Of a stretch of 24,370 nt of DNA, positions 6,295-15,166 are shown one piece after another. Source of the stretch: a virus; IMG/VR virus record IMGVR_UViG_3300022860_000148, positions 1-24,370 of that record, one strand, 5' to 3'. Under the pieces are notes generated by a model. It saw only the letters and a program-made list of their open reading frames with translations, ran no database searches and had not been told where the DNA came from. Position numbers and translations under genes: made by a program. How positions within the stretch are numbered: the stretch's first letter is position 1; the number at the start of each line of letters is the position of its first letter.

Positions 6295-6590
6295 CACAAA
6301 AACCAATACAACTATTGTTTAGAATTAAACTAGAGAAGATTAAAGAAGAGATAGATATTAAAATCTGGTGTAAAAATAACTATGCAATTACTTGGATGTC
6401 TAACTCCGAAGTATTACAGAAACTTGTCAATGCAGAAAAGAATCAAGGACATAAAGTTGAACTTGCATATGACAAAGAAGGGAAGTTAATGGCAATACAA
6501 TTATACAAAGACAAAACAGGTAAACAAATTGCTAAACAAATTACTCGAGAGTTAAGAGAATCAACTGGGGGAAATTTACAAGTACTATGA
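6291..6590 (+). CDS. Conserved-looking small protein of unknown function
   Basis: This 99-residue protein has alternating charged helices and a central beta-like stretch (HKVELAYDKEGKLMAIQLYKDK). There is no signal peptide, membrane helix or Cys motif. It begins inside the stop codon of the winged-helix gene (ATGA) and ends in the same kind of overlap with the next gene, so it is translationally coupled on both sides. This is strong evidence that it is a real gene even though the family is not recognised. Confidence 0.7.
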   Translation: MTQKPIQLLFRIKLEKIKEEIDIKIWCKNNYAITWMSNSEVLQKLVNAEKNQGHKVELAYDKEGKLMAIQLYKDKTGKQIAKQITRELRESTGGNLQVL

Positions 6591-6898
6591 GTTTTAAAGA
6601 GAAGTTTGAGAATATGCAAATAGATATGAATCAATTCTATAAGTTAGGAATCATTTGTTTCTTCGTAATCGGTACTGCAAATATATTTACTCTGGTTAAT
6701 AACTGGACTGTGTTAATGTTAAGTGCAAAAGTTTCAAGTATGTTCGGGATAATATTTAACTTTGGACTGGTTGGTTTGTTCAATTACTTGAAAGGAACAT
6801 TACCTGGTAACGGAGATAAAGGAAAAGAAGCTCCGTCCGAAATTGAATTTGACGAAATAGTTGATTCAATCATGAACGAAGAAGAGAAAAAGAATTAA
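6587..6898 (+). CDS. Two-helix membrane protein with acidic tail
   Basis: This 103-residue protein has two hydrophobic helices at about 20-39 and 43-68, followed by an acidic, lysine-ended cytoplasmic-type tail (EIEFDEIVDSIMNEEEKKN). It overlaps the previous gene by four bases (ATGA). Such short hairpin membrane proteins are common as virion membrane proteins, holins or membrane anchors. No motif decides between these here. Confidence 0.72.
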   Translation: MSFKEKFENMQIDMNQFYKLGIICFFVIGTANIFTLVNNWTVLMLSAKVSSMFGIIFNFGLVGLFNYLKGTLPGNGDKGKEAPSEIEFDEIVDSIMNEEEKKN

Positions 6899-6899
6899 G

Positions 6900-6910
6900 T
6901 ATTTAAATAA
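6900..6910 (+). promoter_or_regulatory. TATA box before the 6929 gene
   Basis: TATTTAAATAA lies about 24 bases from ATG 6929, matching a leaderless or nearly leaderless transcript for the 6929-9537 pair. Confidence 0.55.
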
Positions 6911-6928
6911 GTTAATGTTTGGTTTAGT

Positions 6929-7159
6929 ATGAAAAAACTAGGCGTCTTCTTGGTGTTCACGATTGTTCTTCTAGGTGGTATTGCATTAATTGATTATAAA
7001 CAGAACCATAATGATTTCTATGTTTATGAAAAGGATTGTGTTCATTTAGATTCTCCGCAAGTTACAAGTGCAAATAGTATGGACGACTTAATGAATAAGT
7101 TTGAAGCTTCTCCAGATTTCAAAGGTTATGAATTAAAAGATTATTGGAGTTGTAACTAA
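6929..7159 (+). CDS. Small signal-anchor protein
   Basis: This 76-residue protein has an MKK start, a hydrophobic segment at 4-22 (signal peptide or anchor), then an exported domain with two cysteines (C37 and C75) that could pair. The stop overlaps the start of the large gene that follows (TAATG), so the two are coupled. It may be an exported partner or membrane tether of the 792-residue protein. The family is unknown. Confidence 0.7.
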   Translation: MKKLGVFLVFTIVLLGGIALIDYKQNHNDFYVYEKDCVHLDSPQVTSANSMDDLMNKFEASPDFKGYELKDYWSCN

Positions 7160-9537
7160 TGGGGTGGTGGAGTAGAAGAAAAGCGCGGAGAGCTGCGAGG
7201 AAAAGTACTCCTAGTTCAAGTGCTTATGGTTCAAGTGGAACAAGTGGGGGTTCAACAACTTCCTCAAATTATAGTTCTGTTTCTTCTGCACTTTCTGGAA
7301 CTGGGGGGGGATCAATAAGTTCTCCTTCTTCAGGAGGAGGAGGTTCAGGTGGGGGAAGTTCTTCAGGAGGAGGATCTTCAGGAGGGAGAGGTTCAAGTTC
7401 TTCAACATTAGGAAGTACAAACTTAGCTGCAGATTACCCCGCAGTAGAACAACCAATTGAACAATCATTACAAAGTGCAGGGGTAACTTCTGCAGAAACT
7501 GGGAGACTTAGTCCAAGTGGTGGAACTCCCGCAACATATTCTTCTTCAGGTAAATTAAATGTTGCAGGTTTTGAAGACAAATCTTTTACTGGAACTGGTT
7601 CTGTTGTTAATGCTGCACCACTAGGATTAACTGGAAGAACTACATGGCAAGAAGATTTAGTTGATAAAGATACTTCCGTTCCAAGATTTGGAACAACTGG
7701 TCAAGGTCAATCTGGATTTGAAACTTGGGGAGACACCCAAAGGAACAGAGAACTTCAAAGAATGAATGTTCAAACTGGATATCAAGAACAAGTACAATCA
7801 CAATTTAATGCTTCTGGATTAACTCCAGAAGAGTATGTTGAAACAGAAGATTATAAAACACTAACAAATAAAGCTAGTAAAGATATTGGAGAAATTAAAG
7901 ATGTTCCAGGTTATTATGATGATCCAGATTTAAGAACTTCAGGTAAAAAGATTATTGAATCAACTCCAATTATTGGTTCAGGTAAAAAGTTTATTGAAGA
8001 AGCAAGAGGACTTTCTTTAGAACAAACTAAGATAGTTGGTGGAGAAATGACTGGATTAGGAATTGGTGGAGTAGATAATAAATCTTTTAGGAGTTCATTA
8101 GGTTCAACAACTTTAGCAGGAGGACTCTTAGCTGCAGATGTTGCAGTAGTTGGAAGTGCTGCAAAGTTTGGAATGAATGCAGGAAAGATTTCTTTAGAAA
8201 AGAACCTTGCAAAACAACTTTCAATTAAGTCGGAAATTCTTGCAGGTTCACCTGTTAAATTTAAAGGAGTAACAGATATTGGTTCTGGTGAATTTGGACA
8301 ATCCTTTATTCAAAAAGTAGGTAATTCAAAAACTGGGGGATTTTTAACAGGGAATGTTGTTGAAGGTTCTGCTGGAATGAAGTTCATTCCAAGTGGAGAA
8401 GGAATAAAACTTTCCACAGTTAATGCAGAACTAAAGAGTTTCAAAGGATTTGCTGCAGATTTCTTAGGGGTTGAGAGAAGACAATCACTTTCACAATTAC
8501 AATCTTTTAAAATAGATACTGCAAGTGTAACAAGAACAGGGGGAATTGTTTCTGGTTTAGAAACTTCCAGGACTACTGGAATTAGTTCTTTTACTACAGT
8601 TGAATCTACCTTCGCAATAGTTAAAGAGGGAAGAGGATCACAACAACTTGTAAACAGGTTTTCAGAAAATATAATGAAAGGTGGAACAACTACAACTTCC
8701 GAATTTTCTTCTCCTGGATTTTCTAAAAGATTTTCAAGTGGAGGAATAACTTATAGTGAAAGTCCAACTTCAAAAGGATTACAATTTAGTATTGACACTA
8801 AACAATTTAAACCATCAGAAACAACAATTCAATCTTTTGCAAAAGATGAAGTTAAGGTTGCAAGAGGGAGAAACAAATTTATAAACAATTTAGAAACTCC
8901 CAAAATTAAAACTAATATTCCAGAATTTAAACCAACGGGGAAAACAAACATCTTAGTGGATAAACCAGTCAAACAATTTGAAAGTCCAAAACTAACACAA
9001 ACATTAGAAAAAGGATTTCAAGGTAGTAAATATAAATCTGCACCATTTAAATTCCAAACTCCAAAAGTTTCAAGAAATTTATTAGGTGTTGCAACTCTTA
9101 GTACAAGTAGAACGGTAAGTACTAATTTATTTGGAAAAACAACATTAACTTCAAACATTCAAACTAAAATACAAAAACCAGAATTAATTCCCGCATTTAT
9201 GACTGGGCAAGTTAGTGGAACTAAATCTGCATTTGATACTGGATTTGTAACCTCAACTTTCAATCTAACAACAACCACTCCTCAAACTAGAACTCCCTTT
9301 ACTCCGATTCCAATTTCTGAATTTGGATTAATTGGAAATCTCCCAAAACCAAACCTACAATTCAAAAGACCTGGAGGAGTTGGGAAGTTTAAAGGTGGAA
9401 GAGATTATGGTTACATTCAATCTTTCGGAGGATGGTTTACTGGGAAAGTTGGAAAGACAAAGGGATTAATGATTGGTGGAAGAGAAGTTTATACTGGACT
9501 TGAAATTCGTGGAAGAGAAGTAAAGAAGAAGAAATAA
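7159..9537 (+). CDS. Large Gly/Ser-rich basic protein, candidate virion or surface structural protein
   Basis: This 792-residue protein opens with a very basic tip (MGWWSRRKARRAARKS) and a low-complexity Ser/Gly tract to about residue 90. A long Ser/Thr/Lys/Gly-rich body follows with almost no cysteine. A small-residue hydrophobic stretch near 315-340 (AGGLLAADVAVVGSAA) could be a membrane or buried helix. The C-terminus is again basic and glycine-rich (GRDYGYIQSFGGWFTGKVGKTKG...KKKK). There is no signal peptide. The composition suits a flexible structural protein that contacts nucleic acid or membranes at both ends. Its place at the head of the fibre and membrane protein genes fits a virion protein, but no homology is recognised. 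Confidence 0.82.
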   Translation: MGWWSRRKARRAARKSTPSSSAYGSSGTSGGSTTSSNYSSVSSALSGTGGGSISSPSSGGGGSGGGSSSGGGSSGGRGSSSSTLGSTNLAADYPAVEQPIEQSLQSAGVTSAETGRLSPSGGTPATYSSSGKLNVAGFEDKSFTGTGSVVNAAPLGLTGRTTWQEDLVDKDTSVPRFGTTGQGQSGFETWGDTQRNRELQRMNVQTGYQEQVQSQFNASGLTPEEYVETEDYKTLTNKASKDIGEIKDVPGYYDDPDLRTSGKKIIESTPIIGSGKKFIEEARGLSLEQTKIVGGEMTGLGIGGVDNKSFRSSLGSTTLAGGLLAADVAVVGSAAKFGMNAGKISLEKNLAKQLSIKSEILAGSPVKFKGVTDIGSGEFGQSFIQKVGNSKTGGFLTGNVVEGSAGMKFIPSGEGIKLSTVNAELKSFKGFAADFLGVERRQSLSQLQSFKIDTASVTRTGGIVSGLETSRTTGISSFTTVESTFAIVKEGRGSQQLVNRFSENIMKGGTTTTSEFSSPGFSKRFSSGGITYSESPTSKGLQFSIDTKQFKPSETTIQSFAKDEVKVARGRNKFINNLETPKIKTNIPEFKPTGKTNILVDKPVKQFESPKLTQTLEKGFQGSKYKSAPFKFQTPKVSRNLLGVATLSTSRTVSTNLFGKTTLTSNIQTKIQKPELIPAFMTGQVSGTKSAFDTGFVTSTFNLTTTTPQTRTPFTPIPISEFGLIGNLPKPNLQFKRPGGVGKFKGGRDYGYIQSFGGWFTGKVGKTKGLMIGGREVYTGLEIRGREVKKKK

Positions 9538-9550
9538 TTAAATATTTAAA
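9538..9550 (+). promoter_or_regulatory. TATA box of the 9580 gene
   Basis: TTAAATATTTAAA starts directly after the stop codon of the large gene. It is followed by the 26-base leader shared with the minus-strand ATPase operon. Confidence 0.65.
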
Positions 9551-9554
9551 GAAA

Positions 9555-9580
9555 CTTCTTATTATTCTATTGAGAGTAAA
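9555..9580 (+). promoter_or_regulatory. 26-base 5' leader, second copy of the 5842-5867 element
   Basis: It is identical over 26 bases to the leader of the divergent minus-strand operon and runs into the first base of ATG 9580. It is probably a shared start-site or regulator element. Confidence 0.7.
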
Positions 9581-10104
9581 TGGAAGAAGAACAATATAAT
9601 AATGCACCAGATATGCCCTTCGGGAATTCTAATGACAAGGCAAGTATAATTGAAAGAATTAATCCTGACGAAATTGTAGAGTTAATTCGTATGAGATTAA
9701 TGGGGAAGATGCGAGACGAACAAACTGGGAAATGGGTTACAAACAAAAACCTAAAAGACAATGCAATTTCTGAAATTGGTGCCTGGGATATTTCTAATTT
9801 AATACTTTCAGTTTCAAATGCAAATACTTCTTTATCAAAACTAGACGACAAGACTATTCGTAAAAGAGCTTATAGTTTAATGGAGAAGGGTGTTTACATG
9901 ATGCTCTGTAATTGGAGAGAATATAAGATTACTAACACCGCCCAACTTGGTTATGTTGCAGAGATAGTATTTTCAATCGCATTCATTACATTAAAAATGG
10001 CGGACTCTGAAGGAATTAGAAAAATGATTACTTCAATGTATTCGGAGAGTAGAAACATTAATGAAATGGGATCAATTAAATCTGGTAAAAAAATGTTTAG
10101 ATAA
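9580..10104 (+). CDS. Helical protein of unknown function
   Basis: This 174-residue protein has an acidic N-terminus and then several amphipathic helices. One internal stretch is moderately hydrophobic (LGYVAEIVFSIAFITLKMA), and the C-terminus is basic (SIKSGKKMFR). There is no signal peptide or catalytic motif. The promoter and leader duplicate those of the 124-residue gene at 5839, suggesting co-expression. A strong ribosome binding site for the next, membrane-protein gene lies just after its stop, so the two form an operon. A structural or assembly role is possible but unproven. Confidence 0.72.
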   Translation: MEEEQYNNAPDMPFGNSNDKASIIERINPDEIVELIRMRLMGKMRDEQTGKWVTNKNLKDNAISEIGAWDISNLILSVSNANTSLSKLDDKTIRKRAYSLMEKGVYMMLCNWREYKITNTAQLGYVAEIVFSIAFITLKMADSEGIRKMITSMYSESRNINEMGSIKSGKKMFR

Positions 10105-10122
10105 AGGAGGTATGAAAAATAA

Positions 10123-10788
10123 ATGGCGTTAGATTTTGGTGGGATTGGTGCGGGAATGATGGGACTACTAAGTAGTACATTAACCTGGGCGATTGTGTTA
10201 ATTGCAATAATTGTAGTAACATTTCTTTTCTTAAAGTTAAAACAGAATAAGAGATTTAAGTATCCTTGTTTAGAAGTTGTAAGTTTAGGTCAAGGTAAAT
10301 GTGCATTCTTTACTTCTAAAGCTGGATGGTTTAAGAAACATAGAAAGTTCTTTGGACTTCTGGAAATGGGTGGAGAACAAGAATTGATTTGTAAGGACAG
10401 TAAAAGAAAGATTCACAATGTTTCTTCTACAGATTATCATGAACTTAATGGTAAGAGATGTATTCTTTGTAAAAGAAAAGACGATGATCCTGATATATTA
10501 GTTCCACTAAACAAAGTAGAAATTAAAAATCTCGGACTACTTGCAAGTATTGCCCCTGCAGATTATAGAGATGCAGCTGCACAAATACTTGAAGAAAAGA
10601 AGAGAGAAACTATGAGTTGGTTAGATAAAAATGCACCATTGTTAATTGCATTGGGAGTATTTATATTTGGACTAATCGCATTGATAATTGTATTCAACTT
10701 CGCAAAAGGAGAAAGTTCTGCATGGAGGGCTTATGCGGAAGGTGCTAAAACAGCTGGTACAGTTATCATGAACTCAACCGCACCGTAA
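10123..10788 (+). CDS. Bitopic membrane protein with a cysteine-containing middle domain
   Basis: This 221-residue protein has a glycine-rich start, a first membrane helix at about 16-38, a basic hydrophilic domain of about 130 residues containing C49, C60, C90 and a CxxC at 113-116, and a second membrane helix at about 171-193. A short Ala-rich tail follows. Both ends would face the same side, with the middle domain on the other side or, by the positive-inside rule, in the cytoplasm. AAAGGAGG, about 12 bases upstream, fixes the start. It could be an assembly-site or envelope protein. The family is not recognised. Confidence 0.75.
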   Translation: MALDFGGIGAGMMGLLSSTLTWAIVLIAIIVVTFLFLKLKQNKRFKYPCLEVVSLGQGKCAFFTSKAGWFKKHRKFFGLLEMGGEQELICKDSKRKIHNVSSTDYHELNGKRCILCKRKDDDPDILVPLNKVEIKNLGLLASIAPADYRDAAAQILEEKKRETMSWLDKNAPLLIALGVFIFGLIALIIVFNFAKGESSAWRAYAEGAKTAGTVIMNSTAP

Positions 10789-10794
10789 GTAATT

Positions 10795-10810
10795 ATTATT
10801 ATTTTTTTTA
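10795..10810 (+). terminator. T-rich terminator after the membrane protein gene
   Basis: An uninterrupted T-run (about 8 T) within a TTATTATTATT tract lies immediately after the stop codon and before the next promoter. Archaeal RNA polymerase terminates at such oligo-T tracts. Confidence 0.5.
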
Positions 10811-10824
10811 GGGTGCATTAGGAA

Positions 10825-10837
10825 TTAAATATTTAAA
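10825..10837 (+). promoter_or_regulatory. TATA box of the fibre operon
   Basis: TTAAATATTTAAA, the recurrent 13-mer, is 22-34 bases before ATG 10859. It presumably drives the three exported-protein genes to 15709. Confidence 0.65.
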
Positions 10838-10858
10838 TATAGAAAATTATAAAATAGA

Positions 10859-13246
10859 ATGAAAAAAATATCAATTGTATTCTTTTTAGGTTTGGCTCTT
10901 ATTTTTATACCATTTGTTAGTTCAATTAACTTTGAAGAAAGTGATTACACAAATACAAATATAGTGAACATTGTTAATGGATCTGAAATACTTCACAACA
11001 ATCTGTCTGACCTTCAAGGAGGAGTTGCTACTGAATATTACCACATAAGAGAAAGCTGGTTCAATGAACTAACTTCAGATATTTTTAATTGGATAACACA
11101 GGCTGAAGGAGATGCATTGTACTATGATCTTGGAAATAGTTATTCTTATTACAACTCAACAACTCTTCAAGACTTAAACTCAACTGGGTTAATTATTAAT
11201 TGGAGTACGGGGGAAATGGGATATGTAACTAATTCTGTTCTTGCGTCTTATAATTATTATAACTCAACTGACTTTGTAATCACAGATTATTATCTAAATT
11301 CAAATCCTTTTAGTTATTACAACTCAACTAATCCAAGTCCAGTAATAAATGAATCTTATTATTTAAAATCAAATCCTTCAAACTATTGGAATGATACTTT
11401 CGCAACATTCAATGAAACTTATGCAGATACTATCTATGCTCCTATCGGTTCAGCGGGGAATCCATTTGACCAATCTCTTAACACAACTGAAAATGTAACT
11501 TTCGCAAATGTAACTGCGACAACTTACTTCGGAGATGGTTCACAACTTACGGGAATTAGTGCAAGTGGTGGAGACATAACTGGTAATGGAACTACTAATT
11601 ATTTACCAAGATATTTTAATGCAAGTTATTTAACTGATTCAATTATTTATGATGACGGGACGGGAAATGTGGGGATTGGGACAACAGCTCCAAGTTATAA
11701 ATTAGACGTTATAGGAAATATAAATATTAATAATGAATCTGCTTATCTCTACGATGGAGTTCAAGCTTTGAAGTTGACGAAAGGGGGAGAAGTTGGTTAT
11801 TATAGTACAGTTGTAGGTTATGAAGCAGGAAATTCAGCTTCTTCAAAACAAACAGTTCTTGGTTATAATGCAGGGCATTTAGCAACAGGAATAACTCAAA
11901 CAGCTTTTGGAGTTTATTCTGGATATAAAAATACTGGTAGCCAACAATCTGTTTTTGGTATTTCAGCAGGTTGGGAAAATTCAGGTACAAACCAAATTGC
12001 TTTTGGATATAGGGCAGGTAGAGATAATATTGGAAATAATCAAATAGGAATTGGATATTTAGCGGGGATAGATAATTCTGGGAATCAAGTTACGGGTTTG
12101 GGATATGGAACTAATCAAAACAACTCAGGAGATAATGTTGTTGCTTTAGGTTACGAAGCAGGTAAAGACAACACAGTAGCAAATCAGTTTATAATACAAC
12201 AAGCTAATATTAATGCTGTTCCTTTGATTCAAGGGGATTTTGCTACTGGGAATATTGGGATTGGAACAACAACTCCTCAAAACAAACTCGACGTCGAAGG
12301 AAGTGCTGTTATAGGTTCAACTTATTCAGGAACAAATACTGCTCCTACTAATGGATTGTTGGTTGAAGGGAATGTGGGAATCGGGACGACAAGTCCAGAC
12401 GCGAAATTAGATGTTAATGGAATTATAAATGCTGGTAGTTTTGCTATAGCAGGAGAAATTAGAAGTGTGCAAGGTAATGGTTATGATAATTATGTTTCTT
12501 TAAAAAGCGAATATGGAGGAGTTGGTTCTATTAATAAAGCTGGTTTATTTAGAAGTAATACAAATTATTTTGTTTATTATGATACTCATACGGGAGATAC
12601 TGTTTTAGATTCAACTTTTGCATCTGGAGATATTATATTTTCTCACCAAGGGGCACAACAAATGAGAATAGATGCTTCAGGCAACGTCGGAATCGGGACG
12701 ACAACCCCTCAAAAAACTTTACACGTTGCGGGGGACGGTTTGTTTAACGGGACGTTAACGATCGCGAAAGGAACGGCGTCGGGACATGCGGTTACGTTAG
12801 GACAATTACAATCTTCAGTTGGAAGCGTTACGGAAGTCGATCCTTATTGGTCTTCTAACTTTACAAATGGTTTAAGTGGAAATTGGAATGTAGGAGCATT
12901 TGATATAACAGCAAATAATTTCATAGGAGCATGGAATGGTTCGAGTGATTATTACTTAAAGAATAATCCTTTTAGATTTTACAACTCAACAAATCCAAGT
13001 CCAGATACAACATATTCTGCAGGAAATGGAATTAGTTTAAGTACAACTACATTTAGTGTTGCAGGAAATACTGCTTTAACTCAAGATACAGATGGATTAA
13101 GTGTAACAAATAATGCTATAGGAGATACCCAATTAGAATATAATACTGGACAACATTTAACTTCCACGAGCAATCCCACTTTTAATAATCAAACCATAAC
13201 AGATTGTATAGTATTTTCAAGTGGAGGACAAATTTGTTCCGCTTAA
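10859..13246 (+). CDS. Exported fibre/adhesin with GIGTT repeats
   Basis: This 795-residue protein has a signal peptide at 1-22 (MKKISIVFFLGLALIFIPFVSS). About residues 90-200 repeat Y/W-N-S/D-T motifs rich in N-glycosylation sequons. Four NVGIGTTxP...LDV repeats lie near 268, 464, 504 and 609, a signature common in phage tail fibres and trimeric adhesins. Residues about 320-440 contain glycine-alanine turns (GYxAGxxNSGxxQ) like the YadA-type head beta-roll. The C-terminus ends in TDCIVFSSGGQICSA, where two cysteines may crosslink. No S74 chaperone domain follows. The signal peptide means it is exported through Sec and shown on a membrane or virion surface. It is likely trimeric and used in attachment. 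A CpG-rich patch falls at 12680-12840. Confidence 0.85.
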   Translation: MKKISIVFFLGLALIFIPFVSSINFEESDYTNTNIVNIVNGSEILHNNLSDLQGGVATEYYHIRESWFNELTSDIFNWITQAEGDALYYDLGNSYSYYNSTTLQDLNSTGLIINWSTGEMGYVTNSVLASYNYYNSTDFVITDYYLNSNPFSYYNSTNPSPVINESYYLKSNPSNYWNDTFATFNETYADTIYAPIGSAGNPFDQSLNTTENVTFANVTATTYFGDGSQLTGISASGGDITGNGTTNYLPRYFNASYLTDSIIYDDGTGNVGIGTTAPSYKLDVIGNININNESAYLYDGVQALKLTKGGEVGYYSTVVGYEAGNSASSKQTVLGYNAGHLATGITQTAFGVYSGYKNTGSQQSVFGISAGWENSGTNQIAFGYRAGRDNIGNNQIGIGYLAGIDNSGNQVTGLGYGTNQNNSGDNVVALGYEAGKDNTVANQFIIQQANINAVPLIQGDFATGNIGIGTTTPQNKLDVEGSAVIGSTYSGTNTAPTNGLLVEGNVGIGTTSPDAKLDVNGIINAGSFAIAGEIRSVQGNGYDNYVSLKSEYGGVGSINKAGLFRSNTNYFVYYDTHTGDTVLDSTFASGDIIFSHQGAQQMRIDASGNVGIGTTTPQKTLHVAGDGLFNGTLTIAKGTASGHAVTLGQLQSSVGSVTEVDPYWSSNFTNGLSGNWNVGAFDITANNFIGAWNGSSDYYLKNNPFRFYNSTNPSPDTTYSAGNGISLSTTTFSVAGNTALTQDTDGLSVTNNAIGDTQLEYNTGQHLTSTSNPTFNNQTITDCIVFSSGGQICSA

Positions 13247-13247
13247 A

Positions 13248-15128
13248 ATGAAAAAAATATTATTTATTTTTATCTTTGGAATCTTATTACTTGGAGTAGT
13301 TTCCGCAGTTCCTCAATTTAATTTCCATGATAAAGAATTAAGGAAACAACTTAGAGAAACTGATGTAATAGAAGAAGAAGGGGGAACTTGGATTAATAAA
13401 AGATATTTTACATACAATGCTTCTGAAAAAGAATTATTAATTGAAAAGAAAAACAACAAATTAATATTAGATATGAAATTAATAACTCCTTATGAAAACA
13501 AAGTGGGTACCGGGAATGATACAATGATTGCAGAATTCTTAGTAATTGATTATCATAAACAAGCAAGTAAAGTATTTGATATTGTTTGGACTTTTGATGT
13601 AAATGATAATTATACTTATGGTGAACAAGATTTATGGTTTAAGTATGGACTAGATTATGAAATAGAAGATTGTATTGAAATAGGAGAAAATGAAACTGAA
13701 TGTTATAATTACACTCAAACAAACTGGACTTACTTTGAAGACTTTAAAGCATTATCAAAAATAGAAGGTTGTGAAGAAAATGTTAAAGTAGGTTTATTTA
13801 CAAACACAGAAACAGGAGAGAAGAAAGAATGGGTTCCAACAATAGAAGGATTTGATATTTTTCAATGGGCAGAATATGATGTAACTGCTGGATCTCCTTT
13901 TGAATTTGATGCAACATTAGCACAACATAATTCATTAGTTAAAATAAATGATACTCATTATTTAAATACATATATGGGGCAAGATTTAGATGGATATGCA
14001 GTTGTCTTAATAGTTAATGGAACTACTATTACAAAAGGAACTGCCTATGAGTTTGATACAAATGATGGAACATATAATTCATTAATTAAAATAAATGATA
14101 CTCATTATTTAAATACTTATACTGGATCTGGGAGTGATGGATATGCAGTTGTCTTAATAGTTGATGGAACTACTATTACAAAAGGAACTAATTATATATT
14201 TGATACAACTTATGGAACATATAATTCATTAGTTAAAATAAATGATACTCATTATTTAAATACTTATGCTGGATCTGGGAGTGATGGATATGCAGTTGTC
14301 TTAATGGTTGATGGAACTACTATTACAAAAGGAACTGCCTATGAGTTTGATACAAATGATGGAACATATAATTCATTAATTAAAATAAATGATACTCATT
14401 ATTTAAATACTTATACTGGATCTGGGAGTGATGGATATGCAGTTGTCTTAATAGTTGATGGAACTACTATTACAAAAGGAACTGCCTATGAGTTTGATAA
14501 TAGTAGAGGAGAATATAATTCATTGGTTAGAGTAAATGAAACTCATTATTTAAATGTATATAGAGGAGATAGTTATCAAGGAAATGCAGTTGTTCTAATG
14601 ATTGATGGAACTACTATTACAAAAGGAACTACTTATATATTTGATACGGCTTATGGGGCAGAGCATTCAATTATTAAAATAGATGAGACTCATTATATAA
14701 ATGCTTATTATAATGGGAAAGGAATTACAACTATTTTAAAGCTAACTGGGAATACCATTTCAAAAGAAAATTCTTTTGAATTTTATTCTACATCAACATT
14801 TGACAACTCTTTAATTCAAATAAGTGAAAACCAATATATAAATACATTTTCAGGTAGCGGAAGTGACGGATATGCAATTATTTTTGAGGTAGAAATAAAT
14901 GAAACTGAAATAAATGATTCATGCACATACACATCAGGAGATTGGAATATTACTATGTCAGATTATTGTATCTTAGATACAAATACAGACATAGGTGCAA
15001 ACGATATAATCTTTTTTGGAATAGGAAACTGTACAATCAATTCTAAAATAGAAGTAGCAAACATGATTCCCCCTACAACTGGCGGAACAGTTTACATAGA
15101 TTCAAATGCGGAGATAATAATAGGATGA
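13248..15128 (+). CDS. Exported seven-repeat (probable beta-propeller) surface protein
   Basis: This is a 626-residue protein. I start it at ATG 13248, not at the upstream ATG 13221, because 13248 gives a clean signal peptide (MKKILFIFIFGILLLGVVSA) and follows the previous stop by one base. Residues about 25-225 are an unrecognised N-terminal domain. From about 228 to 550 run seven repeats, six at 49-residue and the last at 47-residue spacing, each with the pattern NSLxKINDTHYLNTYxGSGSDGYA and then VVLxVDGTTITKGT. Seven blades suggest a closed beta-propeller. Many N-x-S/T sequons imply glycosylation in an archaeal host. A short Cys-containing C-terminal region (DSCTYTSGDWNITMSDYC) ends it. 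A surface adhesion or receptor-binding role is inferred. Confidence 0.85.
   Translation: MKKILFIFIFGILLLGVVSAVPQFNFHDKELRKQLRETDVIEEEGGTWINKRYFTYNASEKELLIEKKNNKLILDMKLITPYENKVGTGNDTMIAEFLVIDYHKQASKVFDIVWTFDVNDNYTYGEQDLWFKYGLDYEIEDCIEIGENETECYNYTQTNWTYFEDFKALSKIEGCEENVKVGLFTNTETGEKKEWVPTIEGFDIFQWAEYDVTAGSPFEFDATLAQHNSLVKINDTHYLNTYMGQDLDGYAVVLIVNGTTITKGTAYEFDTNDGTYNSLIKINDTHYLNTYTGSGSDGYAVVLIVDGTTITKGTNYIFDTTYGTYNSLVKINDTHYLNTYAGSGSDGYAVVLMVDGTTITKGTAYEFDTNDGTYNSLIKINDTHYLNTYTGSGSDGYAVVLIVDGTTITKGTAYEFDNSRGEYNSLVRVNETHYLNVYRGDSYQGNAVVLMIDGTTITKGTTYIFDTAYGAEHSIIKIDETHYINAYYNGKGITTILKLTGNTISKENSFEFYSTSTFDNSLIQISENQYINTFSGSGSDGYAIIFEVEINETEINDSCTYTSGDWNITMSDYCILDTNTDIGANDIIFFGIGNCTINSKIEVANMIPPTTGGTVYIDSNAEIIIG
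13929..14900 (+). repeat. Seven in-frame tandem repeats, 147-bp period
   Basis: Copies begin at 13929, 14076, 14223, 14370, 14517, 14664 and 14805. Copies two and four are nearly identical at the nucleotide level, as are their flanks, which points to a recent 294-bp duplication. The outer copies have diverged. Confidence 0.9.
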
Positions 15129-15166
15129 AACAACAATTAAATAAACGACAAGGAGGTAATAAATAT

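Noticed and set aside
13221-13247. Upstream ATG for the seven-repeat protein
   Set aside because: It would put nine charged residues before an otherwise perfect signal peptide and overlap the end of the fibre gene. ATG 13248 is preferred.
13929-14900. CRISPR array
   Set aside because: The regular period comes from in-frame protein repeats with no unique spacers. No other CRISPR-like repeat-spacer pattern was seen in the window.
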